NCBI GenBank assembly: GCA_963697675.1
Contig: CAVOOW010000006.1
Location: 1,605,238 to 1,669,237, forward strand
Reading direction: 5' to 3'
From: CAVOOW01 sp963697675
GTDB taxonomy: Bacteria; Actinomycetota; Actinomycetes; JACCUZ01
DNA length: 64,000 bases
Within the stretch, counting starts at the first letter, position 1; each line of letters opens with the position of its first letter. Both the position numbers and the translations under genes were made by a program. The notes under the pieces were generated by a model, which searched no databases, had not been told where the DNA came from, and saw only the letters and a program-made list of their open reading frames with translations. This document shows, piece by piece, positions 27,929 through 38,000 of this stretch.

Positions 27929-28750
27929 GTGAGGGTGCCGAAGCACGAGGTGATCGGCGCCGGTGAACCGCTCCTGCTGCTCTCCGGCTATGCGATGCCC
28001 GCAGCAACACTGGCCACCGTCTCCGCCATGTTCGCCGGGCACTTCACCTGCATCACGTTCGACTATCCGGGGTCCGGACGCGCCAGCGCACCGTTGTTGC
28101 CACTAACGACGCCCGGGCTGGCGGCATCCGCCGTACGCCTGCTCGATCATCTCGGTCTCGAGTCGGCGCACGTCTATGGCATGTCGTTGGGTGGCTTGGT
28201 CGCCCAGGAACTCGCGATCCGGTTCCCCGAGCGGGTGCGGGGGCTGGTCCTCGGCGCCACGACACCGGGCGGCTATCAGGCCGCTCGACCCGCTCGACGA
28301 GCCGTCGTGTCGGGATGGACCGGCATTCGGTCGCTGGACGGCGCTGCCCGCGATGTCCGGCTCTCTGGTGCGCTGTATCAGGGCTGCGCAGCCATGCTCC
28401 ACGACACCAGCGCGCGGCTGGCCCGGATCCAGGCCAAGACGCTGGTCATCCACGGGGAGCTGGACACCTGGGTGCCGGTGGCCAATGCGCATCTGTTGCA
28501 CCGGGGCATCTGGGGAAGCGAGCTCGAGGTGCTGCCCGGCGCCAGCCATCTGTACGCATTCGATGATCCGGCCGGAACCGCCGCTGTCGTGCTCCACTGG
28601 TTCGACCGGTCGGCACCGTTTCCGGTCGGGCGTCGCACGTGGTTGCGCCGACGGTTGGAACCGGGCGACCGCGCGCTGGCCGTGCCCGTCGGGTCTGCGC
28701 GGGCGATATGGACCACCGGCCGCCTCACCCTGGCTTCGCTGCGGCGCTGA
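27929..28750 (+). CDS. Alpha/beta hydrolase
   Basis: This 273-residue hydrolase has the oxyanion region LLLLSGYAMP, the nucleophile elbow GMSLGGLVAQ, the acid in HGELDTWVP and the histidine in GASHLYAF. It follows the PHA synthase by 10 bases, so it may be a thioesterase or PHA depolymerase-type enzyme, or act in chain release (inference). The start is uncertain: GTG at 27929 or 27935, neither with a good ribosome site; translation coupled to phaC is possible. Confidence 0.82.
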   Translation: MRVPKHEVIGAGEPLLLLSGYAMPAATLATVSAMFAGHFTCITFDYPGSGRASAPLLPLTTPGLAASAVRLLDHLGLESAHVYGMSLGGLVAQELAIRFPERVRGLVLGATTPGGYQAARPARRAVVSGWTGIRSLDGAARDVRLSGALYQGCAAMLHDTSARLARIQAKTLVIHGELDTWVPVANAHLLHRGIWGSELEVLPGASHLYAFDDPAGTAAVVLHWFDRSAPFPVGRRTWLRRRLEPGDRALAVPVGSARAIWTTGRLTLASLRR

Positions 28751-28823
28751 TCCGGGTTCTACGCAGGAAGGCCGCTGGGTCGCCCAACAGCGAAGGTCGG
28801 GTCGTCGGCGGCGGTAGGTCGTG

Positions 28824-29369
28824 CTAGGCGGTGACTTCGATGAAGTGGTTGAGCTGGTCCCGTAGAGCCCTGGCCTCGGTCCGGGTCAGATTGACCTGGA
28901 ACTCACCGCTCGGGTAGCCGCCGGCCTCTGCCCAGACACCCAAGGTAGCTTCGCGTTCGCTGACGTGCTGCTGCACGAGCACGGCGAGTTTGTGCGGCAG
29001 GCACTCAAGAGTGGCCCCCTTCTCGTTCCGCCATTTGTCGTGCAAGGACAGGTCGATGTACTCGCCGTGGGCGTGGTGGGCACGTGCGTCAACAACGTCG
29101 TCCGCGATGTCGCATCCTCGTGGGTCACACCACGATGGGTGTGAGTTCGCCCCAATTCTCAGGTCGATCAGCCGGACCGCCTCCCGCATGACGCCCTCAG
29201 GGTCAGCGGCCAACGCCGCACGGTTCACGAACACCTCCCGCCGGCCACCGTGCGCGTCCTCGCGCAATGCCACACGGCCGCCGGCCAGTGCTTCGTCGGT
29301 GATGATAGTTCGGGCATTCTCGCCGGTCGCCAGGGTTGCCTGGGTCTTGCTGGCACGCCTTGTTGTCAT
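28824..29369 (-). CDS. DUF6907-like protein associated with actinomycete mobile elements
   Basis: This 181-residue protein has the Cys/His pattern HPSWCDPRGC followed by HAHGEY, then a C-terminal segment ending TRTEARALRDQLNHF. I relate it to DUF6907, a family common in actinomycete integrative elements, though I could not check a database. No catalytic function is known. The ATG at 29369 lies next to 1.2 kb with few genes and a tRNA-end remnant, which suggests the residue of an integrated element. Confidence 0.65.
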   Translation of the reverse strand: MTTRRASKTQATLATGENARTIITDEALAGGRVALREDAHGGRREVFVNRAALAADPEGVMREAVRLIDLRIGANSHPSWCDPRGCDIADDVVDARAHHAHGEYIDLSLHDKWRNEKGATLECLPHKLAVLVQQHVSEREATLGVWAEAGGYPSGEFQVNLTRTEARALRDQLNHFIEVTA

Positions 29370-30556
29370 GGTGCTGATCTCCCACCTCGATCGGTGCCTA
29401 GGCCCTGGTCGTCGGTTGCACGACGGCCGGGGCGCGCCCTCGCGGGGGTGAGAGTGGGCCCTGGGGATGTCGCCCGTTCGGCTAGAACCTCCTGGTCCGC
29501 CGGGGTCCGGAGCGAGATGTCCCTAGTCAAGCACCACCCCAGGGCGCCCGAAAGGGGGGCACGTAGTTGGCCACGTCGTGTTGGGGACTGAATGGGCGAG
29601 CCCGGGTGGCCGTACGCTCCGTATTGTCAACGTCCTGACCTCCGTCAACTCTGCGAACCGTGGCCGAGGTGGGTGCTGATGGACATCGCCAGCCCGGAAA
29701 TTGTCATGGCCGTGATGCAGAACCGGGTGACAGCCGACGCGATGGACCGGGCGGGCATGGTCACGGGGCTTAGGCGTTGCACGGTGGGGCGGCACATCGT
29801 CGAACGGCTCCGGGCCCGGTTGGCGTGCTGCTCTGCGGCCCCGCGAGCAGCGGTCACCGGACCTTGGTAGGTGGCTGGAACTGCTCGCCGACCCGCGGCC
29901 TGGTCCACGCCCGACCATCGGTCACCCACGACGTCTATGGCTCGGAAAGTCGCCAGACGCGGGTCGCTGAAGTGCTCCTGCCGGTCGAGCTTGTGATCGC
30001 AAAGTGATCGTGCAGCGCTGTCGCCGAGCAACAACCCTTGGTTTGTAGGCCCCGTGGGACTCGAACCCACAACCTACGGATGAGAAATCCGACCGAGGCC
30101 GTGCCGGACGGTGACGGCTGATGCTCGCCGGAGACGATTGTGCGGAGTCGCAGATCGGTTGGCACGTCGTCGAGGAGGTCTCGGTCGAGGCCGCCACCAG
30201 CCTCGAGCCCGCGTCAGTCCGGCGAGTCTGTCGGGTCATCGTCGCCGCAGTGGCGCGGAAGGGAAGGGCACGCGGTCGGCCGTCGCCCGGCGATCGGCTC
30301 GGATGACCGGATCTCGTGGTGACAGAAGGTGTATGAGGAACTTGAAGAATGACCCAGTCATCTTGGTCTGAGGGTGCCGCAAACGGGCCGACTCCCCCAA
30401 GCACGGCCCTCTCTAACCTGATCCCAAGTTTCGTAGGTCTTTCGACAGATCAGGAAACGGGGGCCTCACGCGTTAGTGACACTGCCCAGGGTTACGGCGA
30501 TGCGCACATGCGAGGTGTGCGTCGCGACCTGGGCCCTGGCGCTCTGCTTTGAGTCG
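29370..30556. other. Gene-poor stretch around tRNA remnant
   Basis: Apart from the tRNA 3'-end remnant at 30048-30126 I see no convincing gene. Several open frames exist but lack family features, and some read through the tRNA remnant, which accounts for the GSSPTGPT-like peptide often mis-annotated as protein. The composition remains GC-rich. It may be the scar of a lost integrative element. Confidence 0.5.
30048..30126 (-). repeat. tRNA 3'-half-like remnant, copy 1 (att-like)
   Basis: On the minus strand the sequence contains a T-arm (GTGGG, TTCGAGT, CCCAC) followed by an acceptor-like GGGGCCT, and an anticodon-arm-like hairpin (CGGA, TTTCTCA, TCCG). No D-arm or matching 5' acceptor strand is present, and no CCA is encoded. 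It is 75/79 identical to a second copy at 53240-53318 in the same orientation. I read it as an attachment-site remnant. Confidence 0.6.
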
Positions 30557-30967
30557 TCAGTCGGCGAGTTGGGCGCGGGCGAGGGCGACGAGTTCCTCGT
30601 TGGTGTTGGCGTGCCCGGCGATGCCCCAGCCGCCGTCGTAGGTCTCGGTGAGGATCACCCAGATTCGTTCGGCTAGGCCGCGGTCGTCAGCGGCCTCGGC
30701 GACGACATCGGTGAGTCGCCGTACCGCGGTTAGTTGTTTGTCACGGTCGAGCGCGCCGGCGTTGGTGAGCACTTGGACGCGAACCCGGTCGTCCTCGGCG
30801 TCGACGTTCGCGAGCGTGGTTTCGTGGACGAAGGCTGCGGTGTTCTGTCGAAACAGCGGGATCGGCGGGACGCCCTCGACCTCCATCAGGGTGGCGGCGA
30901 GCCTGCTCGCCAGGGTACTCGGGTCAGCGAAGGTTCCGGGGCGGGCGTAGACGTCGATCATCGGCAT
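30557..30967 (-). CDS. Tautomerase-family protein
   Basis: This 136-residue protein starts MPMIDVYARPGTF, with proline after the initiator methionine as in the 4-oxalocrotonate tautomerase/MIF superfamily, where it becomes the catalytic N-terminal base. VPPIPLFRQNTAAFVHE and VWVILTETYDGGWG-type sequences complete a double beta-alpha-beta unit. The start at 30967 has a GAGGAG site six bases upstream. It is divergent from a TetR gene with a shared inverted-repeat region, so it is probably repressed by that TetR. Confidence 0.85.
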   Translation of the reverse strand: MPMIDVYARPGTFADPSTLASRLAATLMEVEGVPPIPLFRQNTAAFVHETTLANVDAEDDRVRVQVLTNAGALDRDKQLTAVRRLTDVVAEAADDRGLAERIWVILTETYDGGWGIAGHANTNEELVALARAQLAD

Positions 30968-31014
30968 GGTGGGCTCCTCATGGAAGTATGGTGGCCTGCA
31001 TAGTAAACACAAAC

Positions 31015-31032
31015 CTATGTAGGTGTACATAG
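31015..31032. promoter_or_regulatory. Inverted repeat, probable TetR operator
   Basis: CTATGT at 31015-31020 and ACATAG at 31027-31032 form a 6-bp inverted repeat with a 6-base spacer, only 4 bases before the TetR GTG. A further CATAG half-site lies about 16 bases upstream toward the tautomerase gene. The location between divergent genes is typical of an autoregulated TetR operator. Confidence 0.5.
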
Positions 31033-31036
31033 TTCA

Positions 31037-31612
31037 GTGCGCCGGAGATGGGGAACGTTGGCCAAGGGCGAGGTCAGGGCACGGATGGTCGAACGCACCG
31101 TCCGGCTGCTCGCGGAGAACGGGCCACCCGGGGCGTCGTTCGGAGACGTACTGAAGAGCGCGGGCGCGTCCCGAGGGTCGACGTACCATCATTTCCCGGG
31201 TGGGAAGCGTGAGCTGTATCTGGCGGCTCTCGACCTTGCGAGCGACCGTGCGTTGGCAGCGCTGGAGTCGGCTCGCGGCAAGCCCGCCGATGTGGTCGTA
31301 AAGCATTTCTTCGCTATGTGGCGGAGTCTGCTGACCGCGACCGAGTTGCGCGCAGGCTGTGCTGTGCTCGCAGTCGCGGTGGCCGGGGAGGAGACCGAGA
31401 CGGTCCAGCACGCGGGGGAGATCTTCCGGATCTGGCGCACCCACCTGGAGTCGATGTTCGTCGCTGGCGGGATGGGCCGTACGAGAGCGCGGGCGCTAGC
31501 GGCGCTGACGATCACCTCGGCAGAGGGTGCCGTGGCTGTCGCACGGGCGGAACAGGACTTGGAGACGTTCGAGTTGGTCGCCCGCCAGGTGGTCGCCGCG
31601 GCACGCACATGA
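31037..31612 (+). CDS. TetR/AcrR-family regulator
   Basis: This 191-residue regulator has the HTH ENGPPGASFGDVLKSAGASR followed by GSTYHHFPGGKRELYLAAL. The C-terminal domain contains GCAVLAVAVAGEE, resembling the LmrA/YxaF-type subgroup. A GTG at 31037 and a TTG at 31058 are both possible starts. It is divergent from the tautomerase gene, which it probably represses. Its stop codon sits in the first unit of a 15-bp tandem duplication (31604-31633). Confidence 0.87.
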   Translation: MRRRWGTLAKGEVRARMVERTVRLLAENGPPGASFGDVLKSAGASRGSTYHHFPGGKRELYLAALDLASDRALAALESARGKPADVVVKHFFAMWRSLLTATELRAGCAVLAVAVAGEETETVQHAGEIFRIWRTHLESMFVAGGMGRTRARALAALTITSAEGAVAVARAEQDLETFELVARQVVAAART

Positions 31613-31633
31613 GTCGTGCGCACATGAGTCGTG
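31604..31633 (+). repeat. 15-bp tandem duplication over TetR stop codon
   Basis: Two perfect copies of CGCACATGAGTCGTG occupy 31604-31618 and 31619-31633. The TetR TGA is inside the first copy. A perfect duplication of this size suggests a recent replication slip. Confidence 0.9.
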
Positions 31634-32339
31634 CACACCGAGGCATCTGCCGGGGCGACCTGATCGCCCCGCGGCCAGTCCCGAGTGCTTGATATGCACG
31701 GCGATGTGGCGTCGCGTGGCCTCGGCGGCGACTCAGCGGGTCTCGCGTGTCCGACCAGCAGGGAAACGTGCGCCGGGCGCCGGCTGCCTATGAGGACGCG
31801 ACCTGTAATGCTCCGCCGGAGCGGACACCCGTCGCCGCGATGCACCTCGGCATGCTCCTGCACCGCGTTGGCGACGCTGCAGGCGCGCGGGACGCTTACG
31901 AGCGCGCGATCGCCTCCGGGCACCCCGACGCGTCGCCCGGGGCGGCGCTCGGCCCCGGCAACTGGACGTGCAGATAGATCCTTGACCTGGCCAGTCGTAT
32001 TGGAATCAGACTGGAACATGTCGTCGAGACAGCTGTATCTCGAGGTTTCTGAAACACCGGCTTAATTGCCAGTCATTCACGTAGTGCCATCACCGCGTTC
32101 GGCCCAACGTTGTCAGTGGCCCCGGACGGCTATTTCCTCCCGGCTGGCTCGCGCCACTCGGCAGCCGGCAGGTTCTCGAAGGCGACCTTGCCCTCATGGG
32201 CCAAGGCGCGGATCACGCGTGCGCTCATCGCCTGCGAAGCGGATGAACTGCTCGGGCGGCGAGAAAGTCGGCGTTGGCCAGCCTCCAAACGGGTGGCTCA
32301 CAGCGTCATTCTTAGTGTGAGCAGTGAGGAGGTGGCCTG
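31634..32339. other. Mostly non-coding gap with TPR-like fragment
   Basis: From 31747 to 31977 a plus-strand frame encodes HLGMLLHRVGDAAGARDAYE, the hallmark of tetratricopeptide repeats in actinomycete TPR proteins, but only about one repeat is present before the stop. This looks like a gene fragment. The rest (31978-32339) has no gene I recognise and leads into the ribosome site of the sigma-factor gene. Confidence 0.45.
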
Positions 32340-32846
32340 ATGTCGCCATTCGCGGGCGAAGCGGCCTTCCACGAGTTCGTCACGGCCCGCACTCCGGCGC
32401 TGATGCGCACCGCGTACCTGCTCACGCGGGACCACCACCTGGCCGAGGACCTGGTCCAGACCGCGCTGTTCAAGGCGGCCAAGGCGTGGGAGCGCATCGA
32501 GGGGCAGCCCGAGGCGTACGTGCGACGGATCCTCTATACCGAAAGCGTTTCGTGGCGCCGCCGTCGCCGCCTCAAGGAATCGTTGGGTGATGCTCACGAC
32601 GCGCCGGCCAGACCTGACCCTGACGTCGACCTGCAGGTCTCCCTCGAGCGCGCAATGGATCAGCTGACCGCGAGACAGCGAGCGGTCCTGGTGCTGCGCT
32701 ACTACGAGGACCTGACCGAGAGCGCCTCCGCCCAGACGCTCGGCATCGGCGTCGGCACCGTCAAGTCGCTACATCGGCAGGCACTGCAGAAGCTGCGGAC
32801 CTGCGCACCGCACCTCCACGAGCTGATCGGGGCAGGCCATGACTGA
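32340..32846 (+). CDS. SigE-family (ECF) RNA polymerase sigma factor
   Basis: This 168-residue ECF sigma factor has region 2 from AYLLTRDHHLAEDLVQTALF through PEAYVRRILYTESVSWRRRR and region 4 from LTARQRAVLVLRYYEDLTES to a helix-turn-helix with GVGTVKSLHRQALQKLR. The spacing matches the actinomycete SigE-like group that pairs with membrane partner proteins. The ATG at 32340 follows a strong GAGGAGG site. It overlaps the next gene by 8 bases, so the membrane protein is probably its anti-sigma or sensor. Confidence 0.92.
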   Translation: MSPFAGEAAFHEFVTARTPALMRTAYLLTRDHHLAEDLVQTALFKAAKAWERIEGQPEAYVRRILYTESVSWRRRRRLKESLGDAHDAPARPDPDVDLQVSLERAMDQLTARQRAVLVLRYYEDLTESASAQTLGIGVGTVKSLHRQALQKLRTCAPHLHELIGAGHD

Positions 32847-34389
32847 GCAGCTGCACGACCTTCTGGCGCGGATTGCCGACAAGTCCGGCCCCGGCAGCAG
32901 CGACCCCACGCTGTGGGTCCGCGCACAGCGCGCCCGCCGCCGCGACCGGGTGATACGCGCCTCCGCAGCCGCGGTGACCGTGGCGGCGGTGGTCGGTGCC
33001 CTCGCCATCGGCCTGGGCACGCGCCACACGCCGCCACCGGCCAAGCAGACCCCGGCACCGCACCAGACCGGCGTGGGCATTCCCTCCATCGTGCGCGGGA
33101 TCCACGGTGACGACGGCCTCGACCTGGAGACCGACCTCGCGGTCGGGCCGGCATCGGTCGCGATCGCAAACCAGAGCGGCGCCTTCGTCATCACCGCCGC
33201 AGACGGCGTCTACCACCGGCTGCGGCTGCCCGGTTTTGACCCCACCGCGTTCGACGCCGACAGGCCCGGGCTCGCTCTGTCACCGGACGGCACCCGGCTC
33301 GCCTATGGATGGCGTCACGCGAGGCCCCACGGATCCACGTCTCAGGCCAGGGTTCGAACCCACGTCCTCGACCTGCGCACCGGTGCCCTGCAGAAGATCC
33401 CCGAGGCACCGGGCTACTTCGTCGACAGCAAGGTGAGGATCAGCACCTACGGGTACGGCTGGTCGCCGAACGGGCGCTACTTGATCTTCGAAACACTGAC
33501 CCAGGATCCGGCGGACACCGGCCCGGAACACTGGTGGGTCGGGTTCGACACCACCAGAGCACGCTTTTTCATGTTTGGTCACGAGCCCCGGGACATCTCC
33601 TGCCCAGAGGCGACGGACTGCCCGCCCATGACACTGGTCGGGCCGCGCCTCAGCGCGAGAGTCAAGTCGCTGGGGGAGTTCACGGGCAGCACCGAGAAGT
33701 CGCTGGTGGTCACCTCGGGTGCGTACTACATCACGGGGCTCCCCAAGACGGCGGAGGGCTGGGCCGTGGGCCGGTTCACGCCCGATGGTCATCGCATCCT
33801 CTTGCAGCCCGACGGTGTCGGGACGGGGCTGGTACTGGTCACCGATAACAGCCGGCGCGGACATCCCTGGCAGAGCGACGGCGCTGTGACTCTTCTCCCC
33901 CTGGACTCAGCGGAGTGGCCCGACGGCGCGAGGATCGACGTCCTCGGCTGGGTCGGACCGGACCATGCCCTCGCCATGATCAACGGGGGTACGGGGCCGG
34001 ACACCTGGGAACTGGACGGCGACCTGACCCTCGTCGACCTCAGCTCCGTCGGCGCCACGATCGCCGGCGACACGCCGGCCGTCCTCCAGATCGTCGGCCA
34101 CGTCGGGCCAGCCGATCCGGGAAGCGTCTACAGCTTCGCCACCGACTTCGCCACGGTGGCCGCGCCCACCCAGGACTTTGACGAGGCGTCGTCCGCCACA
34201 AGATCTGACCCGAGCCCGAACGGCGCTCTCCCCAGTCACAACCGCGGCGACCGTGACACGACGCGCGTGATGGTTTTCGCGACCGCAGGTCTGATCGTCC
34301 TCGCCGCAGTCTGCCTCGCGTTCGCGCGCTCACGCCGGATCCGACACGGTCACGACGCAATGCCCCTCGACCGAGGAGAAACACCATGA
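32839..34389 (+). CDS. Membrane protein with WD40-like extracytoplasmic domain, probable sigma-factor partner
   Basis: This 516-residue protein has a short cytoplasmic N-terminus (about 38 residues), a transmembrane helix (AAAVTVAAVVGALAIGLG), a large beta-rich domain with PGLALSPDGTRLAYGWR and RYLIFETLTQDP reminiscent of WD40-like propellers, and a second hydrophobic helix near the C-terminus (VFATAGLIVLAAVCLAFA) with a short basic tail. Overlap with the ECF sigma gene suggests it senses an envelope signal and holds the sigma factor. No known zinc anti-sigma motif (HxxxCxxC) is visible, so the mechanism is inference. Confidence 0.75.
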   Translation: MTEQLHDLLARIADKSGPGSSDPTLWVRAQRARRRDRVIRASAAAVTVAAVVGALAIGLGTRHTPPPAKQTPAPHQTGVGIPSIVRGIHGDDGLDLETDLAVGPASVAIANQSGAFVITAADGVYHRLRLPGFDPTAFDADRPGLALSPDGTRLAYGWRHARPHGSTSQARVRTHVLDLRTGALQKIPEAPGYFVDSKVRISTYGYGWSPNGRYLIFETLTQDPADTGPEHWWVGFDTTRARFFMFGHEPRDISCPEATDCPPMTLVGPRLSARVKSLGEFTGSTEKSLVVTSGAYYITGLPKTAEGWAVGRFTPDGHRILLQPDGVGTGLVLVTDNSRRGHPWQSDGAVTLLPLDSAEWPDGARIDVLGWVGPDHALAMINGGTGPDTWELDGDLTLVDLSSVGATIAGDTPAVLQIVGHVGPADPGSVYSFATDFATVAAPTQDFDEASSATRSDPSPNGALPSHNRGDRDTTRVMVFATAGLIVLAAVCLAFARSRRIRHGHDAMPLDRGETP

Positions 34390-35023
34390 ACCGACACCTG
34401 AACACGCCGGGTCACCAGACTGGCAGGAAGGCTCACCGGGGGCGGTCCGAGTGCGCAGCACCGGTCAGGACGACGCGGCCGGGCTGGAATTGAGCACCGA
34501 ACTCGAGCTACATCCCAGTGGGCTACTGCGCATGCGGGCTGCAGTGACGCGCCGAGCGCACCGTTCCACGACTGGCGCCTGCCTCGGGGCGGCGAGCTTC
34601 TGCTCGACGGGGAGGTCGCGCTGTCCGAGGGGGAGCAGTACGTGACCACCGACCGGCCGGACCGACCTCGACCTGGACCGCCTCCAGGTCCCCGGCAGCG
34701 ATCAATCGCTCGACTGTGCGCTGGGATGACCGAAGCTCGCGAGCGACATCGCTCTTCGCGCGTCTCGTCAGGGCCGCGCGGGCCGGCTGCGGGCTGAACG
34801 GGCGCCACTCAGCGCCCTGTCCGTTACTGCATGATCGACTTGGATTCTCGGGGTCCTGACCTGCGGGTTAGCGGCGGTTTCCAACTAGTGCATGATCGAC
34901 TTTGAAGTGGGTAGGTGCGGAGCCCGTTGGTGTGGGTAGGTGCTTGGCCGTTGGTGTGGGTAGTGCGGAGCCGGTGGTGTGGTTAGTGCGGGGCCGTTGG
35001 GTGGTCCCGGGAGGAGGCGTTTC
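34390..35023. other. Non-coding stretch with glycosidase fragment and repeats, upstream of fdh
   Basis: Around 34475-34560 a plus-strand frame reads LELSTELELHPSGLLRMRAA, resembling the N-terminal part of alpha-galactosidases, but it is cut off, so I call it a remnant. TGCATGATCGACTT occurs twice, near 34830 and 34890, in direct orientation. From about 34909 to 35005 there are four degenerate repeats of 24-26 bases sharing GTGGGTAGTGCGG and CCGTTGG. The fdh ribosome site follows. Confidence 0.5.
34909..35005 (+). repeat. Four degenerate 24-26-bp tandem repeats before fdh operon
   Basis: The units begin GTGGGTAGGTGC, GTGGGTAGGTGC, GTGGGTAGTGCG and GTGGTTAGTGCG, each followed by a GCC-GTTGGT-like tail. 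The array ends 18 bases before the formate dehydrogenase start, so it probably lies in the 5' leader or promoter. Function is unknown. Confidence 0.7.
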
Positions 35024-38000
35024 ATGGGGGTCCGGACGTTTATCGAGGGTTGGCCCGTCTACCGGCAGCTGACGGGCACGGACCCGCTGGGACGTGGCGC
35101 GGCGGTGCAGTCGCAGCGCTCGATGCAGCTCGAGCCCCGCATCGCTGAGGCCGACCGCGTGGCGCACTCGGTGTGCCCCTACTGCGCGGTCGGCTGCGCC
35201 CAGAAGGTCTATGTCAAGGACGAACGGGTCATCCAGATCGAGGGCAACCCCGACAGCCCGATCTCTCGAGGCCGGCTGTGCCCGAAAGGGTCGGCCAGCA
35301 AGCAGCTCGTCACCGGGCCGCACCGCGAGGAGAAGGTGCTCTACCGCGCGCCGTACGCGACCGAGTGGAGCGAGATCGAGCTCGAGACGGCGATGGACAT
35401 GGTCACTGACCGAGTTATCGAGGCACGCAACAAGGGCTGGCAGGACAACGACCCCAAGGGCGACTTCGTACGCCGCACCATGGGCATCGCCAGCCTCGGT
35501 GGTGCCACGCTCGACAACGAAGAGAACTACCTCATCAAGAAGCTGTTCACCGCCTTGGGTGCGATCCAGATCGAGAACCAGGCGCGCATATGACACTCCG
35601 CCACCGTCCCCGGTCTGGGGACCTCTTTCGGTCGTGGCGGCGCGACGAACACTCAACAGGACCTCGCGAACTCTGACTGCATCGTCATCATGGGCTCGAA
35701 CATGGCCGAGGCCCACCCGGTCGGGTTCCAGTGGGTGGTCGAGGCCAAGCTGCGCGGCGCCAAGGTCGTGCACATCGACCCGCGCTTCACCCGGACGAGT
35801 GCGCTCGCGCATGAGCATCTTGCCCTGCGGGCGGGCTCGGACATCGCCTTCCTGGGCGGGGTCGTCAACTACATCCTGAGCAACGACCTGGCATTCCGCG
35901 ACTATGTCCTCCCCTATACGAACGCGTCGTTCCTGGTGGACAAGGAGTACCGGGACACCGAGGACCTTGACGGTCTCTTCAGTGGCTACGACGTAGAGAC
36001 AGCCAGCTACGACCCGGCATCGTGGCGCTACGAGGGCGCACCCGCGACACCGCGGTCCCGCAGCGGCGACACGGCAGCTGACAAGGAGCTCGCCACCGGA
36101 GACCAGCACGGGTCGGGCGGCGCCAAGCTCGAAGGCGTCAGCATGAACCCTCCTGCGGACCCGACGCTCGAGCATCCGCGCTGTGTCTACCAGATCCTCA
36201 AGCGGCACTTCTCGCGCTACACACCGGAGATGGTGGAGGAGGTCTGCGGCGCGCCCAAAGAGCAGTTTCTCGACGTGTGCAGGGCGTGGACGGAGAACTC
36301 CGGCCGGGAGCGGACCACGGCGGTCGTCTATGCCGTCGGGTGGACGCAGCACACCGTGGGTGTCCAGTACATCCGCACCGCCGCGATCATCCAGCTGCTG
36401 CTGGGAAACCTGGGCCGACCAGGCGGCGGCATCATGGCCATGCGTGGCCACGCGAGCATCCAGGGCTCCACCGACATCCCGACGTTGTACAACCTGCTGC
36501 CGGGCTATCTCCCCATGCCGTCACCGCAGGACGGCAGGTCCCTCCAGGACTACGTCGCCGGCACGCGTGGTGACGAGCAGAAGGGCTTCTGGCACAACGC
36601 AGACACCTACATGGTGTCCTTGTTAAAGGAGTACTGGGGCGACGCCGCGACACCGGAGAACGACTTCTGCTTCGACTACCTGCCGCGCATCACCGGCGAC
36701 CACGGCACCTATCGCAGCGCCATGGACATGGTCGACGGGGAGGTGTTCGGCTACTTCCTGCTCGGCCAGAACCCCGGAGTCGGCTCGGCGCACGGTCGGC
36801 TGCAGCGACTCGGGATGGCCAACCTCGACTGGCTGGTGGTCCGGGACCTGACGATGATCGAGAGCGCAACGTTCTGGAAGGACTCGCCCGAGAGAGAGAC
36901 TGGCGAGATCGTGCCGCAGGAGTGCCGCACCGAGGTGTTCTTCTTCCCTGCTGCGTCACACGTCGAGAAGGAAGGCAGTTTCACCCAGACCCAGCGCGTG
37001 CTGCAGTGGCGCGAGAAAGCCTTGGAGCCAAAGGGCGATCAACGTTCCGAACTCTGGTTCTTCTACCACCTCGGACGACGGCTCAAGCAGCGCCTCGGTG
37101 ATTCCGCGGACGACCGTGACCGGCCGATCGTCGACCTGTTCTGGGACTATGAGGTGCACGGCGACGAGCCCAGCGCCGACCACGTGCTGCGCCGGATCAG
37201 CGGTCAGGACTGCGTAAGTGGTGAGCAGGTCAGTGGCTATCTGGACCTCAAAGCCGACGGCTCAACCCTGGCGGGCTGCTGGATCTACAGCGGGGTCTAT
37301 GCGGACGGTGTCAACCAGGCCAACCGCCGGAAACCTCGCGACCAGCAGAACGAGACTGCGCTCGCGTGGGGCTGGGCCTGGCCCTACAACCGCCGCATCC
37401 TCTACAACCGAGCCTCGGCGGACCCGGCCGGCAAACCGTGGAGCGCGCGCAAGGCGCTGGTCTGGTGGGACGCGGAGGCGGGTGAATGGACCGGTCACGA
37501 TGTGCCGGACTTCGAGAAGAACAAGCCACCGGGCTACGAACCTCCTGATGACGCTGTCGGCCCCGAAGCGCTGCGCGGTGACGACCCGTTCGTCATGCAG
37601 GCGGACGGGAAGGGCTGGCTGTTCGTGCCGAGCGGCCTGATGGACGGACCGCTCCCCACGCATTACGAGGCGCACGAGACGCCCGTACGCAACGCCCTCT
37701 ACGCCCAGCAGGGGAACCCCATCCGGAAGGTCTACGCCCGTCCGGACAACCCGTCCAATCCCTCTCCACCGGAGTCGGACGCAGAGGTCTTCCCGTTCAT
37801 CTTCACCACGGCGCGGTTGACCGAGCACCACACAGCGGGCGCCATGAGCCGCACGCTGCCCTACCTGTCCGAGCTGCAGCCGGAGATGTTCATCGAGGTC
37901 TCCCCGGAGCTCGCCCGCGGGCGTGGCCTGGACCACCTGGGCTGGGCCACGGTCGTGACCAGCCGGGCAGCGATCGAGGCCAAGGTGCTGGTGACCGAAC

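Noticed and set aside
29645..30070. Minus-strand open frame beginning with an SSPTGPT-like peptide
   Set aside because: This peptide is the translation of a tRNA T-arm; the frame crosses the tRNA remnant and has no family features.
30048..30126. Functional tRNA gene
   Set aside because: There is no 5' acceptor strand, D-arm or CCA, and the anticodon loop does not give a normal anticodon with a purine at position 37.
35024..35593. Separate short FDH fragment ending at TGA followed by a second gene from 35690
   Set aside because: The TGA is in the conserved selenocysteine position, the frame is continuous and a SECIS-like hairpin follows, so one selenoprotein is the better reading.
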